A stretch of 64,000 bases of DNA from NCBI RefSeq assembly GCF_963576545.1, contig NC_083642.1:3624688-3688687 (forward strand), written 5' to 3'. The stretch's first letter is position 1, and each line of letters starts with the position of its first letter. This stretch comes from Limanda limanda (lineage: Eukaryota > Chordata > Actinopteri > Pleuronectiformes > Pleuronectidae). Positions 1-21,099 of this stretch are shown here, piece after piece. The translations under genes and the position numbers were made by a program. Under the pieces are notes generated by a model. The model had not been told where the DNA came from. It ran no database searches and saw nothing but the letters and a program-made list of their open reading frames with translations.

Positions 1-53
1 TGATGTATTTGCATTGTGTGTGTGTGTGTCTGTGTGTGTGTGTGTGTGTTTAC

Positions 54-149
54 CTTCTTGGCCTCGTCCAGGTCTCTCAGCAGTTTATCCTTCTCTTGTC
101 CTTCTTCTGTTAACTGCTCCAACAACTTCCTGTTTGCAAAACTCGACTC
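54..149 (-). CDS. gripap1: gripap1 coding exon 17 (last one in the window)
   Basis: 96 nt, [18 protein letters not shown] then [14 protein letters not shown]. The donor GTAAAC runs into a CA repeat that continues to the window edge. The next exon is outside. Confidence 0.94.
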
Positions 150-2229
150 CTGTAGAAGAGAAGAAACAAACACGTTTCAGTTTAATTTCAATCGCTCTGC
201 AGCAGCTCACATTTAACACTGAACACACGTGTGGATGAAGATGAGGGAGAATATTTCATTTTCGAGATTGAAAAGTAAATCGTTTTATCATCTTATGTCC
301 TCGTTTACATCACCAAATCTAAAAAATCGTTCCAACATTGTGTGTTTTTGTGTATTTTTGTGTATTTGTGTGTGTTTGTGTGCACACACACGTGTATTAC
401 CTGCAACTGGGAGTCCAGGTCGTCTCTCTGAGCTAACATGCTCTCCTGTTCAACACGTCTTTGCTGCAGCTCGCTCGTCAGCGCCTCCTGCTGCTCACGC
501 ATCAGATTCATCTCCTGCGTTTTCACCGTCTGGATCTAAACGTGATTCCAAAAACTATCTTTAAACATCAGCGCAGAACCAGAGATTATAACCATCACGT
601 GTGTTACATTATGTTCTAAAGAGACGGTGGAACACGGTTGACCTCAGCTGATGCCAAAACACTAAGGAAGAGACGTGTAGAGAACAATAAAGTAACAGCA
701 GGGGGCGGAAGAGGACACAGAATGAATGTAGAGGCCAGTAGGTGGCAGTAGAGTCACACCGACACGAAGCAGGTTCTGTTACATCTCTCACAATAAGGTT
801 CCAAGAGTCCTGAGGAGCTCATTGGCTGGAAAAGAGTTCCTCAGTGCAGCAGAGGGAGAAGACTGGAGGATTCAGGGTTCACGTGAAGGAACTGAGGTTC
901 TGGATGAGGGTTCTCATTAAGGTTCTCATCAAGAAGTTAATTAACTACACAGTGATGGGTCGAGACTGAAGATGTGGTTTCTGTTTAAATGTTCTATCAG
1001 ATTGGGGGGGTTCTAAAAAGGTTCTAAATTAGCTTCACACTATCAATCTACAGGTAAGGTTCTACCCAAGGGTTCTAGTTAAAGCTGAAGAACGAGTTAC
1101 CTGTTGAAAAGCACACAGGCCAGTCATCACAGCTCTGTTCTCCTGTGAGGTTAAAGTTCCGTACTGAGAACCGTACTGACTTAAAGGTGATTCTATTAAT
1201 GTAAAGATGGTTCTATAAGAATTGTTTCTGGAGGTTCTAGCTGTTTTGGGCACAATGAAATTCTGACCAGTGCTAAGAACAACATTCTATCACATTAATC
1301 AACTTCCATCGATCTGAGCTGTGATCGAACTGGTAGGTTCTTGGTAGAGTTCTTAAACTGATGGAGTTCAGATGTTGGAGTTGCTGTTGAGAAACCGGAT
1401 AATGTGCGTTGTTCTAGATGAAGGTTCTGAGCTCTCTGAGGGTTTAGACCTCACAGGGTTTTTCTAAGATTCAGTTTCCAAATGTTCTTTGTTTTTATTC
1501 TGTTGTCTTTTAAATATTTATGTTCTTAACATGAATCACTGCTCACAGAACCACTCTGTGGTGATGTATTAGGGTTCTGAGTAATGTTCTCTCGGTTCCT
1601 GACTCGTTCTCACAGGTTGCTCCACTGAACCGTGTTTAGGCCGGAGGTTCAGGTGATGTTTTCCAGGTTAATTACCTGTTCTAGAGCTGCAAGGTTTGTC
1701 CTCAGAGCATCGTTCTCTTGCAGGATGTTGTCCACCTGCTCCTGACTGACTGCACTCTGATTGGCTACCTGTAGCACCAGCGAGCCGCAGGCAGGGGGCA
1801 GCAAAGGCAAGGGGACAGAAAAAAACGCAGAGAAAAGGGAAGCAGTGGAAGTAAAGGGAAAGCAAGAAAAACAAATAAAGCCGACAAACAAAAGAACCAA
1901 ACAAAGGTCAAAGAAAAGGAAGAAGACAACGAAGAGAGAAGAAGAGAGCAGGTCAGAGATGCAGTTAAAGCAACAGACAGAGAAACAAACACCAGACGAT
2001 TCCTCTGCCAAAGTCAAATTCAAAAACAGATTTCCTGTCATATGAAGGTTTTGATAAGAAAATTTAATCTGTACTAATGAGCTGCGTCTTCTTTGCTCCA
2101 CACAAACCGGTCTCGGTGATTGTTAAACGATTTTTCTAAAGTTTGATTCATTTTGGCAGAGAAATATATTTTCATAGAGAAGAAACAGACAGATCTAAGA
2201 CTGATGTAGTAAACTATGTAGATACACAA

Positions 2230-2302
<73 letters not shown>

Positions 2303-5300
2303 CTGGTCTCTCAGAGTGTGCACGGCCACTTCATGCTCCCTCTCTTTGCTCTGCAGCTGCTCTCTGAGCTCCGTGGAGATCTAAACAAGCAAAACACATC
2401 TGTCAGTCCCAACATATAAAATTTTCAAGGGCATCTCGGTCTGAGCAATAACTACAGACAGGGTCAGCTGACTTGGTGAAGCAGTGAAGGATGATGGGAG
2501 ATGAAGTTAAGAGATAAAAATCTGTGTTTCTCTGACACGTCTCTGATTGGATTCGAGTCGAGCTGCTCAGCTTTTTCCAAAATCCATCATCTGCTTCAAA
2601 TCTACACTGAAAAAACCACCAGGACCTGACAAGTGTATCGTAAAGATGTGTCCTCAAACTCTTTGACTGTGACCCCCTCAGTAGAGGTCAAAGGGTCATT
2701 TAAAGTGTAAGATCTCACCTGATTGGCTGCCATGACATCTGACTGCAGTTTCTGGATGCGGACGTTTAGAGTCTTCAGATCCTCTTCTTTCCTCTGGTTG
2801 ATCTCATCGATCTTTGTCCTGCAGAGAAGAAGAAAACAACAACAGGTCAAACCGACAAACAACAAACTGAAAACAACAATCATGGACATCACAGCTCGTC
2901 ACTGCTGCGGTGACAGTTGTCATAGTAACGGTCGTGTTTAGTTTCTGACCTGCTGTCGTTGTACAGAGCTTCCTTCTCCCCCTGCAGACGCTGAAAACTG
3001 CACAAAGACAAACAATCTGTTCACCAGTGGTTTTATTTACAATCCTGTAGATTCAAACTCCTCCTGACTGTCCTCCAGTGACGAGCCAACATTACTGTGA
3101 AGTTAATCTGAAGGTGTCTCACCTCTCCTGCTTCTTCTTCAACTTGTCAGAGAGCTGGAGGACGGATGGACAGAAGGGTAGAGAGACAGACAGGAAGTCA
3201 GAATCCAAGGCTGCGTTTCCCATGGTTCTATCAATCAATCAACCAATTAATCACTGATTGATCCTCTGAGATATTTACCTTTGCAATCTCTTCCTGCAGT
3301 TTGGTGATTTCAGTCTGTTTGGATGCCTGCAGACAGAAAGGAGACAGAGAAACAGCTGCAGTTTACAGATGTTTCCTGAATGTCTCACGCTGAGATACAG
3401 CTATTTACACACGCAGAGTCCAAATTAAATTGAAATACCAACAACACAAACACATGGTTTAATCTGAGGAAAGGATTTTGTATAAATTATAGTTTCTCCA
3501 TCAGGCTCCAACACACTGAAGTAATCACCTACAGTATCAACATATTTATCAAATATCAAGATCACACATGACTCCAGCTGAAAGGCAGCGTCTATGTTCT
3601 CCTGCTCAGTTAGTGTTGTGTCAGGTTGTGTGTGTCAGGTGTGAGTGTCAGGTGTGTGTGTCAGGTGTGTGTGTCAGGTTTGTGTGTCAGGTTGTGTGTG
3701 TCAGGTGTGTGTGTCAGGTTGTGTGTCTGTACCTCCACCTGGTGGATCTGCTCCCTCAGCAGCCTCTTCTCCTCCTGCTCGGTGTTCAGTGCCATCTCCA
3801 GCTCTGGTCCAAAGCAGTGAGTTATTGGACAGAGAGCAGCCGACCAGCCTATCGCTGCCTGCTTAGCTACAATCTTCTCTACGCTCTTCTCTGACAGGCC
3901 TAAAGGGGGCGCCGCACACAGCAGGGGGCAGTCTGTTAGGCCAGACACACACTACACGAGCTCCTGACTCTACACGGGGTCTGAGAGGTTTTCTCTGAGG
4001 GGAATGGGGAAGGGGGAGGTTGAGATCAGGTATTTTCTGATCGAGCTGCAAAGTTGAAGGCAAATGATGACGTACCTGTTTATCAGGGTGCGTTCACTGA
4101 CACTGCGTTTATCTGACCTCTGCTATTTTCCAACTTTTGGATCAGTTTGTACAATTTTTAAGAGACATTAGCGATTGTTTGTTTCTCTTTTTGTGTGTTT
4201 ATGTGTTTGTTTCCACCGTAGACATTAAATAAAGATGATAGACTTGACAGCTGCTAAAAGTGAAGCCAAAGAGTCTTGATCGCCCCCTGGTGGCTGGCTG
4301 CAGTACACATAAAAACATCATCATCCATCAAGTCTTAAACTACAACAATATTATTTTTAGAATTGACGTGTGTAAACCAGTTTTTGCAGCTTTGCCAGAA
4401 AACAAGTGACTCGTACATTCGGGTGAAAATCCTCATTACCTTTGTTTGCTAACGTTCATTAGCATCAGCTTGTAGTGTGTGTCTGCCCTGAGCGGCTAGC
4501 TGCTCTACGCTTGAATCAACACAAGCTCAAATAAAAACCAAACATTTAGGAGAAGTGGAATCAGCTGCACTGAGAGGGCAAGACGAGGAAAAGGGTCAGA
4601 GGTCAGAATCTGAGAATTTATGGTGACATGCACCTTTAAGCCTTGAAGCCATGAAATGTTGTCAATATAAGTCTCCATCTGCTTCAGAGCTGAGAAGTTT
4701 ATATAAAAGGTTGGTAATTTTAAGAAAACCCTCAGGATTTAGGAGTCTTAATAGGTCATAATAGGTTAAAATAATGTAAAACCAGAAGCAATAGTCAGTG
4801 AAGTCTTTTTTAAATTAATCTGATCAGAGAGTTTATTGAAGGCTTGAAGAGAATAAAGTCACGTCAGCACAAAGCAAAGCTCATTGTTACTTACAGCACT
4901 TCATGTGAAATCCAGATGTTTTACTGCTCTGTGGCTTCTCGTGGTTAAATGTTAAATGTTCAAACTTTGACTCTCATATAAGAAGAATTCCAATATAATA
5001 CGTATTTCCATCAGAGCAGAGCTTCACTGAATGTCACATGAAAATAGAGGAGTTTTATATATTTAAGGGGAAATTCTGTCCAAATTAAAATAAATAAAAC
5101 TCACCATGGATCTGTTTCTCTGTTTGTTGCAGCTGAGCCTCTGACTGCAAACACACGACCAGGAAACAAAACCAATTAAACATTTAAATACAGGTTTATT
5201 TAAATTTGAGAAATATAATCTGGTTAAACTTGAACAATTTAAGAGCTACTTTTTTAAAACAGCTAAATATTTATAGCTGCAGGTTAAAAAAAACTGTCAA

Positions 5301-7894
5301 TCACCTGTTCCAGTCTATCATTGGTTCCCTCTGCTCCTGGCTCCTCCCCTCTCGCTGTGACATCAGAGACACTGTTGGCTCCGGCTGACTCCGTCTCTGA
5401 GGAAACGCTTTGGCTGCCCCGTCTCTGTGGAAGCTCTTTGTCATAGCGCTCTTGGAGGGCTGGAGGGGAATCACATCTCAGTATTACGAGTACTGTCAAA
5501 ATGACTGAAACATCTGGATCGCCCCCTGGTGGCTGGTCACAGTAAAGGTAATTTACCAATGTCACAACTGAGCTTTGTATGTTTATGTACGAAAGACGAT
5601 CGAGTTATGTAATTATCGATTATATATTTAACTGTAACACGCACCTTTCATTTTCTTCTGGAGGGTGGAGTTCTCGGCCTGGAGGCGGAGGAGTTCTCCA
5701 TCAACAGGACAGGAGGCGGGGTTTGGAGGGGCAGTGTTTGCAGAGGCTCCTCCTCCCTCCTTCAGCTCCTGGTTCTCCTGTTCCAGCTCCTCGATCTGTG
5801 TACACAGCTGGAGGAAGACAAATGATGTCACGCCTATTGACCTGCTTCTATTAAAGCCATCAACCTGCTACCAAAGCATTTTCCTTTTTCTAGTCGAAGA
5901 GACATTTTCAACTGTCTCATTTATTCCCAGTCATCTCACGGTCTTATCTTGTTTCTCCTGCTATGTCCACTCTCACTTATTAAATACATAGAACCATATG
6001 AATGTGAAGCGTGACACGGAGGCGCTGGGTGTACCTTGGACAGTTCTGTCATCAAAGTGCTGTTCTGGAGCCTGAAGTCTTCCTCCTGACTGTGAAGTTT
6101 CCCTTGAAGCATCTCGTTCTCGCTCAGCAGAGCTTCCACCTCCTGCAGAACAAAGACCTCGTGTGTGAGTGAAGAACTTCAGGATTTAACCAGTTAAACC
6201 AGTAAACTGTGACAAACTGATTCTACTGGATTCAGTTCATTAATTACGGCAGCAGAAATCAGTGAGTGAACAGCAGAATGAAACCATTCACCTCAAACAT
6301 GTAAAGGTTTAAAATAACTTTATATAACTTATTATCAAAAGGCTGCTGATCAGCGTAAACTTGAGGTAACCATGGTAACGTGGGAGACTCACCTGAGCTT
6401 TCTTGCTCTTATTCAGAGCCTGAAAAAAAGCACAAGTAAATAAACAAGTGATCAACTTCAAAAATTAAATCCACATCTTTATCACAGCAGTTATGATACT
6501 AATAAAATGTGGGTTACCTTCTGTGCTTTGACAAAATCTCTTTCCAGAACCACATTCTTCTGACGGACGGCGTTCAGCTCTGAAACACACGTCAGTCACA
6601 TGACAAGAAATGAGAACCAACGCTTCATAAAAAGTGAAATAATGACAAAAACTAAATAAACATCATCAACGGAAAACAGAGACGTATTTTACCTGTCGTG
6701 TTCTTCCTGAGATCATCAGACAGCTGATAGTTCTGAGTCCGCAGCTCCAACAGCTGAGCCTGCACACGCACAGACACACACACAGAAACACACACACAAA
6801 CACACACAGAAACACACACACACACAGACACAGACATTATATCATCATGTTTAATGACCTCTCTTTTCGCTGCAGTATAGTTTTAAATGTGAGAACATGA
6901 TTCTTGTTTATCTAGGTTTGCTCTCTCATGGTTGATGCACTTATTGTAGGTCGCTTTGATAAAAGCATCGGCTGAATGATAAGTTATGTGATGTAACAAA
7001 TAGAGTCACTGTTAATGATTAATATCAGGACTTGTCCAGGTAAACACAGTAAAATATGTGTATATGTGTTGCTTTAAACTCAGGTACAAGCAGCATCACT
7101 GGCTCCACATACTGGAGTGTAAACAACACCTGCCAGGTTGGAACCACAACAACCTGCAGCCTCCACAGTAACACAACAACCTGCAGCCTCCACAGTAACA
7201 CAACAACCTGCAGCCTCCACAGTGACACAACAACCTGCAGCCTCCACAGTCACACAACAACCTGCAGCCTCCACAGTGACACAACAACCTGCAGCCTCCA
7301 CAGTAACACAACAACCTGTGTACACATCAATCCTGTGAGCAGCAGCAGTCTGCAGGCTAACAGGTGTTAGCTTCTCTGTTAGCCACACAGAGGCTGCACA
7401 TCAACACACAGACACACACACCCCGTGACTCTCATCATGTCCCCCCCCCCCCTCACACCCCCACACTGCTAGCAGGCGGAAGATGAATCGAGCCACTGTT
7501 TTCTTCCACAGGAGGAGGCTAGGCTAAGCTAAGCTAGCTGGAGTGGACATTAAGCTAACACACTGTCAGTCAATGTAATTCAGTTTATTATGACTTGTGA
7601 CAGAGGCTCGGGTCAGACTGGTTCCCATCGCGCTGACACGATCCCATTAAACCCAGTAACACCCCACCCCCCCCCTTCTCCGCCCCCACCCGCGGCTAGC
7701 GCACCGTTACCAGCTGACAGCTAGCGGCTAGCACCCGGAGCTAGCGGTTAGCACCCGGAGCTAACGCCCCTGACAGGTGTTCCCCGTCCACCTGACACAC
7801 ACCCGGGGCCGGGCACACGACCCCGCGGCCGCCGCTCCCTTCTCACCTGCATCCGGTGGAACTCCTCCTCCGACAGAGCCTGCGACATGGCCAT
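54..7894 (-). CDS. gripap1: gripap1 (GRASP-1), 5' part, 17 coding exons, gene continues past the left edge
   Basis: GRIP1-associated protein 1 is a long coiled-coil protein. In other vertebrates it is a Rab4 effector on recycling endosomes and binds GRIP1, promoting AMPA-receptor recycling. Seventeen exons on the minus strand join with matching phases to 457 codons, about half of the roughly 840-aa mammalian protein. The reconstructed chain opens [16 protein letters not shown] and keeps family blocks such as [40 protein letters not shown] and [14 protein letters not shown]. It is almost entirely heptad-like, Glu/Gln/Leu-rich coiled coil with no signal peptide or membrane segment. A Ser/Glu/Gly-rich linker occupies exon 7. 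The start is the first ATG (CAT at 7892-7894); a second ATG lies two codons on. The remaining C-terminal exons lie to the left of the window. Identity is recognised from memory of the human protein, not from a search. Confidence 0.95.
401..535 (-). CDS. gripap1: gripap1 coding exon 16
   Basis: 135 nt, starting [19 protein letters not shown] and ending RDDLDSQLQ, phase 0 on both sides. Human has IQTAKTQELNMLREQ. Confidence 0.95.
536..1675 (-). repeat. gripap1 intron 15 with degenerate GGTTCT-rich repeat
   Basis: A 1.1-kb intron. From about 790 to 1640 the motif AGGTTCT or GGGTTCT recurs at irregular spacing, roughly 20 times, with no fixed unit length. No exon fits here. A CTCF-like site CCAGTAGGTGGCAG lies at 735-748. 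Confidence 0.5.
1676..1768 (-). CDS. gripap1: gripap1 coding exon 15
   Basis: 93 nt, [19 protein letters not shown] then [12 protein letters not shown]. Human has QVEGLLAENNALRTSLAALEQ. Confidence 0.95.
2232..2300. repeat. (TG)n microsatellite next to the gripap1 exon 14 donor
   Basis: About 34 uninterrupted TG units. On the gene strand it is a CA repeat starting 4 bases inside the intron. Confidence 0.95.
2303..2380 (-). CDS. gripap1: gripap1 coding exon 14
   Basis: 78 nt, [17 protein letters not shown] then VAVHTLRDQ. The donor GTAAC runs directly into a CA repeat of about 65 bases. Confidence 0.93.
2719..2818 (-). CDS. gripap1: gripap1 coding exon 13
   Basis: 100 nt, [18 protein letters not shown] then [15 protein letters not shown]. 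Ends in phase 0 at donor GTGAG. Confidence 0.94.
2950..2997 (-). CDS. gripap1: gripap1 coding exon 12
   Basis: 48 nt, [15 protein letters not shown] with split codons on both sides. Human has FCRLQTEKETLFNDS. Confidence 0.93.
3123..3154 (-). CDS. gripap1: gripap1 coding exon 11 (32-nt microexon)
   Basis: 32 nt, [10 protein letters not shown] plus two bases of the next codon. Human has LSEKLKKKQES. Confidence 0.92.
3279..3326 (-). CDS. gripap1: gripap1 coding exon 10
   Basis: 48 nt, [16 protein letters not shown], phase 0 on both sides. It corresponds to human SKQAETSRLQEELAKL. Confidence 0.93.
3733..3803 (-). CDS. gripap1: gripap1 coding exon 9
   Basis: 71 nt, [19 protein letters not shown] then IHQVE, matching human ELKWEMEKEEKRLLWEQ. 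The donor GTACAG is followed by a CA-rich intron start. Confidence 0.94.
3804..5104. other. gripap1 intron 8 (1.3 kb), no further gene seen
   Basis: AT-rich intron sequence with no exon-like open segment that fits the protein. It contains a fragment of a dispersed repeat (about 4215-4315) and a CTCF-like motif at about 3917-3930. Confidence 0.6.
4215..4315 (-). repeat. dispersed repeat fragment with CTCF-like core (reverse copy)
   Basis: Its reverse complement aligns by eye with 31720-31810: GCCAGCCACCAGGGGGCGAT, then TTTGGCTTCACTTTT, then ATCTTTATTTA. A related forward copy is at 10620-10800. Confidence 0.65.
5105..5144 (-). CDS. gripap1: gripap1 coding exon 8 (40-nt microexon)
   Basis: 40 nt, [13 protein letters not shown], ending in phase 1. 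The frame is fixed by the next exon, which completes a Glu codon. The acceptor could be misplaced by a few bases because a second AG lies 4 bases into the exon. Confidence 0.8.
5305..5459 (-). CDS. gripap1: gripap1 coding exon 7 (low-complexity linker)
   Basis: 155 nt. It opens [15 protein letters not shown] (human has ALQERYGKE), then a Ser/Glu/Gly-rich stretch and NDRLEQ. The linker is poorly conserved, but phases 1 to 0 agree with its neighbours. Confidence 0.9.
5645..5807 (-). CDS. gripap1: gripap1 coding exon 6
   Basis: 163 nt. [19 protein letters not shown] is followed by a short Ala/Pro linker and [20 protein letters not shown]. It ends in phase 1. Confidence 0.95.
6035..6142 (-). CDS. 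gripap1: gripap1 coding exon 5
   Basis: 108 nt, 36 codons, starting [19 protein letters not shown] and continuing with [17 protein letters not shown]. This is the most conserved coiled-coil block seen here. Phase 0 on both sides. Confidence 0.96.
6393..6419 (-). CDS. gripap1: gripap1 coding exon 4 (27-nt microexon)
   Basis: 27 nt, ALNKSKKAQ, matching ALSKSKKAQ of the mammalian protein. It is phase 0 on both sides, so it could be skipped without a frameshift. Confidence 0.92.
6518..6579 (-). CDS. gripap1: gripap1 coding exon 3
   Basis: 62 nt. It completes a split Glu codon and encodes [20 protein letters not shown] then K. Donor is GTAACC. Phases agree with exons 2 and 4. Confidence 0.93.
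6693..6759 (-). CDS. gripap1: gripap1 coding exon 2
   Basis: 67 nt, starts [19 protein letters not shown] and ends in phase 1. The acceptor CAG is preceded by a TG/CA-rich tract at 6760-6836. It corresponds to a human segment that is nearly identical. Confidence 0.95.
7141..7320. repeat. 27-bp minisatellite in gripap1 intron 1
   Basis: About 6.5 tandem copies of a 27-bp unit containing CAACAACCTGCAGCCTCCAC. Most differences are at one position (AGTAAC, AGTGAC or AGTCAC). The unit is a multiple of three, which explains the open frames on both strands. Confidence 0.92.
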
Positions 7895-8060
7895 GTTCGC
7901 CCGGGCTGCTACCAGCGGCAGGCTAATGCTAATGCTAATGCTAGCGGAGGAGACGGAGCGGCTAACTCAGAGAGGAGGACAGCGCAGAGGGGGAGGCGGA
8001 CACAGAGCTCTCACTCTGACGTGGTTTCCGAGTACCGAGCTGCAGAGATCGTCAGGGAGA
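7600..8060. promoter_or_regulatory. GC-rich promoter region of gripap1
   Basis: Rich in CpG around the gripap1 start codon, unlike the AT-rich DNA on either side. It includes CCGCGGCCGCCGC at about 7823 and GCTAGC-containing blocks. The transcription start cannot be fixed. I infer a CpG-island promoter from base composition and the first coding exon. Confidence 0.6.
7847..7894 (-). CDS. gripap1: gripap1 coding exon 1
   Basis: 48 nt, 16 codons, [16 protein letters not shown], followed by donor GTGAG (read as CTCAC at 7842-7846). It matches the start of vertebrate GRIPAP1. It lies in the GC-rich promoter block. Confidence 0.93.
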
Positions 8061-8219
8061 TGGAAGATGTTACGTTGAACAGGCGGGATCTTAAAGTACA
8101 CAAAGTAAAAATACTATCATCTTATTTAATCGAATGATAAATACTTTATTGCAGATCCTGCTTTCAAACGCTGTAATCAGCTTAAGTACTTAATTTATCA
8201 CCAGATGGTTGATTAACCG

Positions 8220-8995
8220 TCCAACCAACCAATCAACAAACCAACCAACCAACTAACTATTCAACCAACCAACCGTCCAACCAACCAATCAACCAACCAA
8301 CCAACCAACCAACCAACCAACCAACCAACTAACTATTCAACCAACCAACCGTCCAACCAACCAATCAACCATCCAACCAACTAACTAACCAACCAACCGT
8401 CCAACCAACCAAACAATCAACCAACCAACTAACTATTCAACCAACCAACTGTCCAACCAACCAAACAATCAACCAACCAACCAACCAACCAACCAACCAA
8501 CCAACCAACTAACTAACTAACTAACTATTCAACCAACCAACCAACAAACCTAACAATCAACCAACCATCCAACAACCATTCGACCAACTAGCCAACCGAC
8601 TAATCAACTAACATACTAACCAATCAACCGACCATCCAACCACCCACCAAACTAACTTACCAATCAATCAACCATCCAACCAACCAACCAACTAACTAAC
8701 CAACCAACCAACCAACCGTCCAACCAACCTAACAATCAACCAACCAACCAACCAACCAACTAACTATTCAACCAACCAACCGTCCAACCAACCAACAAAC
8801 CAAACGATCAACCAACCATTCGACCAACTACCCAACCGACTAATCAACTAACATATTAACCAATCAACCGACCATCCAACCACCCACCCACCAAACTAAC
8901 TAACCAATCAATCAATCAACCGTCCATCCAACCAACTAAACATTTAACCAACCAACAAATTAATCAACCTTCTTAACAACCAACCAACCAACAGA
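8220..8995. repeat. CCAA-derived tetranucleotide satellite in the gripap1-ptpn18 spacer
   Basis: Nearly 780 bp built from CCAA units with higher-order blocks such as CAACTAACTATTCAACCAACCAACCGTC repeating, interrupted by CATC and TAAC variants. A larger duplicated block is visible: the segments near 8580-8690 and 8818-8930 resemble each other. No coding potential. Confidence 0.9.
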
Positions 8996-9263
8996 CAGAT
9001 ACATTGAATAACATTTACGACAAAGATACACTAAAATTATTGAAGTATATAAAGTAACATGGGTTAGTGGTTAGTAATCCTGTAACCAGGAACTTGTTGT
9101 GATGTTATTTTAAAGTTTCTTCATGTTCCCTCTTGTTTCAGCTCAACAGAGACAGAGACAGAAGAGAGCAGGGCGATCGACCTGTGAATTATTAACCAGC
9201 AGGTTAAATATAGAGACAGAACTGAAACACAGGTAAAGAGAGAACAAAGAGAGGTCGAGAGAA

Positions 9264-9270
<7 letters not shown>

Positions 9271-9314
<44 letters not shown>
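9271..9314. repeat. (GA)n tract in the ptpn18 upstream region
   Basis: About 22 GA units, 100 bp before the ptpn18 start codon. It may lie in the promoter or 5' UTR. Confidence 0.9.
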
Positions 9315-9319
<5 letters not shown>

Positions 9320-9416
9320 AGGGGTTCATTCAGTTTGGCTTCTGGTCACAGCTCGGACAGACTCTGTCAGTCAGAGGCCTCGGGTGTTGGATGTTTTCTG
9401 GACGTCAGCTGACGAC

Positions 9417-19861
<10,445 letters not shown>

Positions 19862-19922
19862 ACTGGACTCAGTCGATCTGGACTCAGTCGAACTGGACTC
19901 AGTCGATCTGGACTCAGTCAGA
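19862..19922. repeat. 15-bp repeat right after the ptpn18 stop codon
   Basis: Four copies of CTGGACTCAGTCGAT (third-position variants), starting 2 bases after TGA. It lies in the 3' UTR. Confidence 0.9.
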
Positions 19923-20027
19923 CTGCTAACGTTACCACAGAGTGAAGATGTTCAGTTGACCTGAACTGAGACTCGTCTATGATTCGATGTGTTGTGTTGT
20001 TGTTGTGTGTGATACCTTCCTCTTTAT

Positions 20028-20033
20028 ATTAAA
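20028..20033 (+). terminator. possible ptpn18 poly(A) signal ATTAAA
   Basis: ATTAAA variant 167 bases after the stop codon. It would give a short 3' UTR. Confidence 0.45.
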
Positions 20034-20371
20034 TCACGTCTCTGCGATGTATCAGATTTAGATTTTCAGTGTGGTTCCATGTTCAAACATGTAGTGTAGA
20101 GAAGTACTGCCGTATTAGTTTTACTGTATCATCTGCAAGGAGAAGTAAAAGTGAAGCTTTGTTAAATGAGGCCATTGTCTCAGATCGACCCACTCTACCA
20201 GTGCTGACCACCAGGAGGCAGCAGAGCAACACAAAACATCAGCAGTGAAACGTCCTGCAGGAGGATAAAGTTACAGCTTCATTTCACAGGACACACACTG
20301 ATGTTATCCTACTCGTGGTGGATCAGTTGTAGAATTCTCCCTGTCACACAGGTTCGATTCCCACCCACTGC

Positions 20372-20377
20372 AATAAA
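20372..20377 (+). terminator. possible ptpn18 poly(A) signal AATAAA
   Basis: Canonical AATAAA about 510 bases after the stop codon, followed by a T/G-rich stretch. It is the better of two candidates. Confidence 0.5.
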
Positions 20378-20850
20378 ATAAACCTGTTTATCCTATGTCA
20401 AGTTTTTCTGAAAGTAATTGACGGATGAGTCCACTCCCTCGTGCACTTGGCAGAGCTGGAGGTCGGTGAAGCAGTTTGAAGTGAGACCCTCATCTCAGGA
20501 GGTCACATGACATCTGTCTGAGCTCAGCTGTCATGTGACCTGAAGTGATTGTTTGATGCTTTTACTCAAAGTGTGAAAGATAAACAGAAAAAATCTAACT
20601 TCTCATGATAGAAAACTCATTTTAGCCAGAATATGTTTACCTTCTGCATAAACGACAAAAACAGTTTGTTAAAAAATATTAACGTGAAAACTAACTGCAC
20701 CAAAAATGACTTGAACCTGAAGTTAACGTTAATGAAGCTGCTGTAACATAAACTGAAAGTTACAGGGTCCTGCTCATAGTCCTCATAAAGACAAGAAGCC
20801 CCATAATGTGAGTGATTTATGTCCCCACAACATGAGTAATACCTAGACCA

Positions 20851-20903
<53 letters not shown>

Positions 20904-21015
20904 TCCATTCATACCAAAGTTTAATTGAAACCATCTTCCTCCTTCTCCTCCGAGAGAAAGAGAGAGAGAGTGACATCATCAGATCTGAATCAGGTTACGA
21001 AAGATAGTGGTGATT

Positions 21016-21019
<4 letters not shown>

Positions 21020-21084
<65 letters not shown>

Positions 21085-21099
21085 TATACACACACACAG
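21020..21099. repeat. (CA)n microsatellite
   Basis: About 38 CA units with small interruptions. Confidence 0.95.

Noticed and set aside
1649..2101. 150-codon minus-strand frame as a longer gripap1 exon
   Set aside because: Only 1676-1768 is coding; a good acceptor bounds it and upstream residues are hydrophobic intron translation.
7141..7320. Open frames on both strands (QQPAAST repeats) as a gene
   Set aside because: They come from a 27-bp tandem repeat inside gripap1 intron 1; no start context, splice sites or homology.
20350..20366. tRNA gene from B-box-like GGTTCGATTCCC
   Set aside because: No convincing acceptor or D arm upstream; it lies in the ptpn18 3' region.
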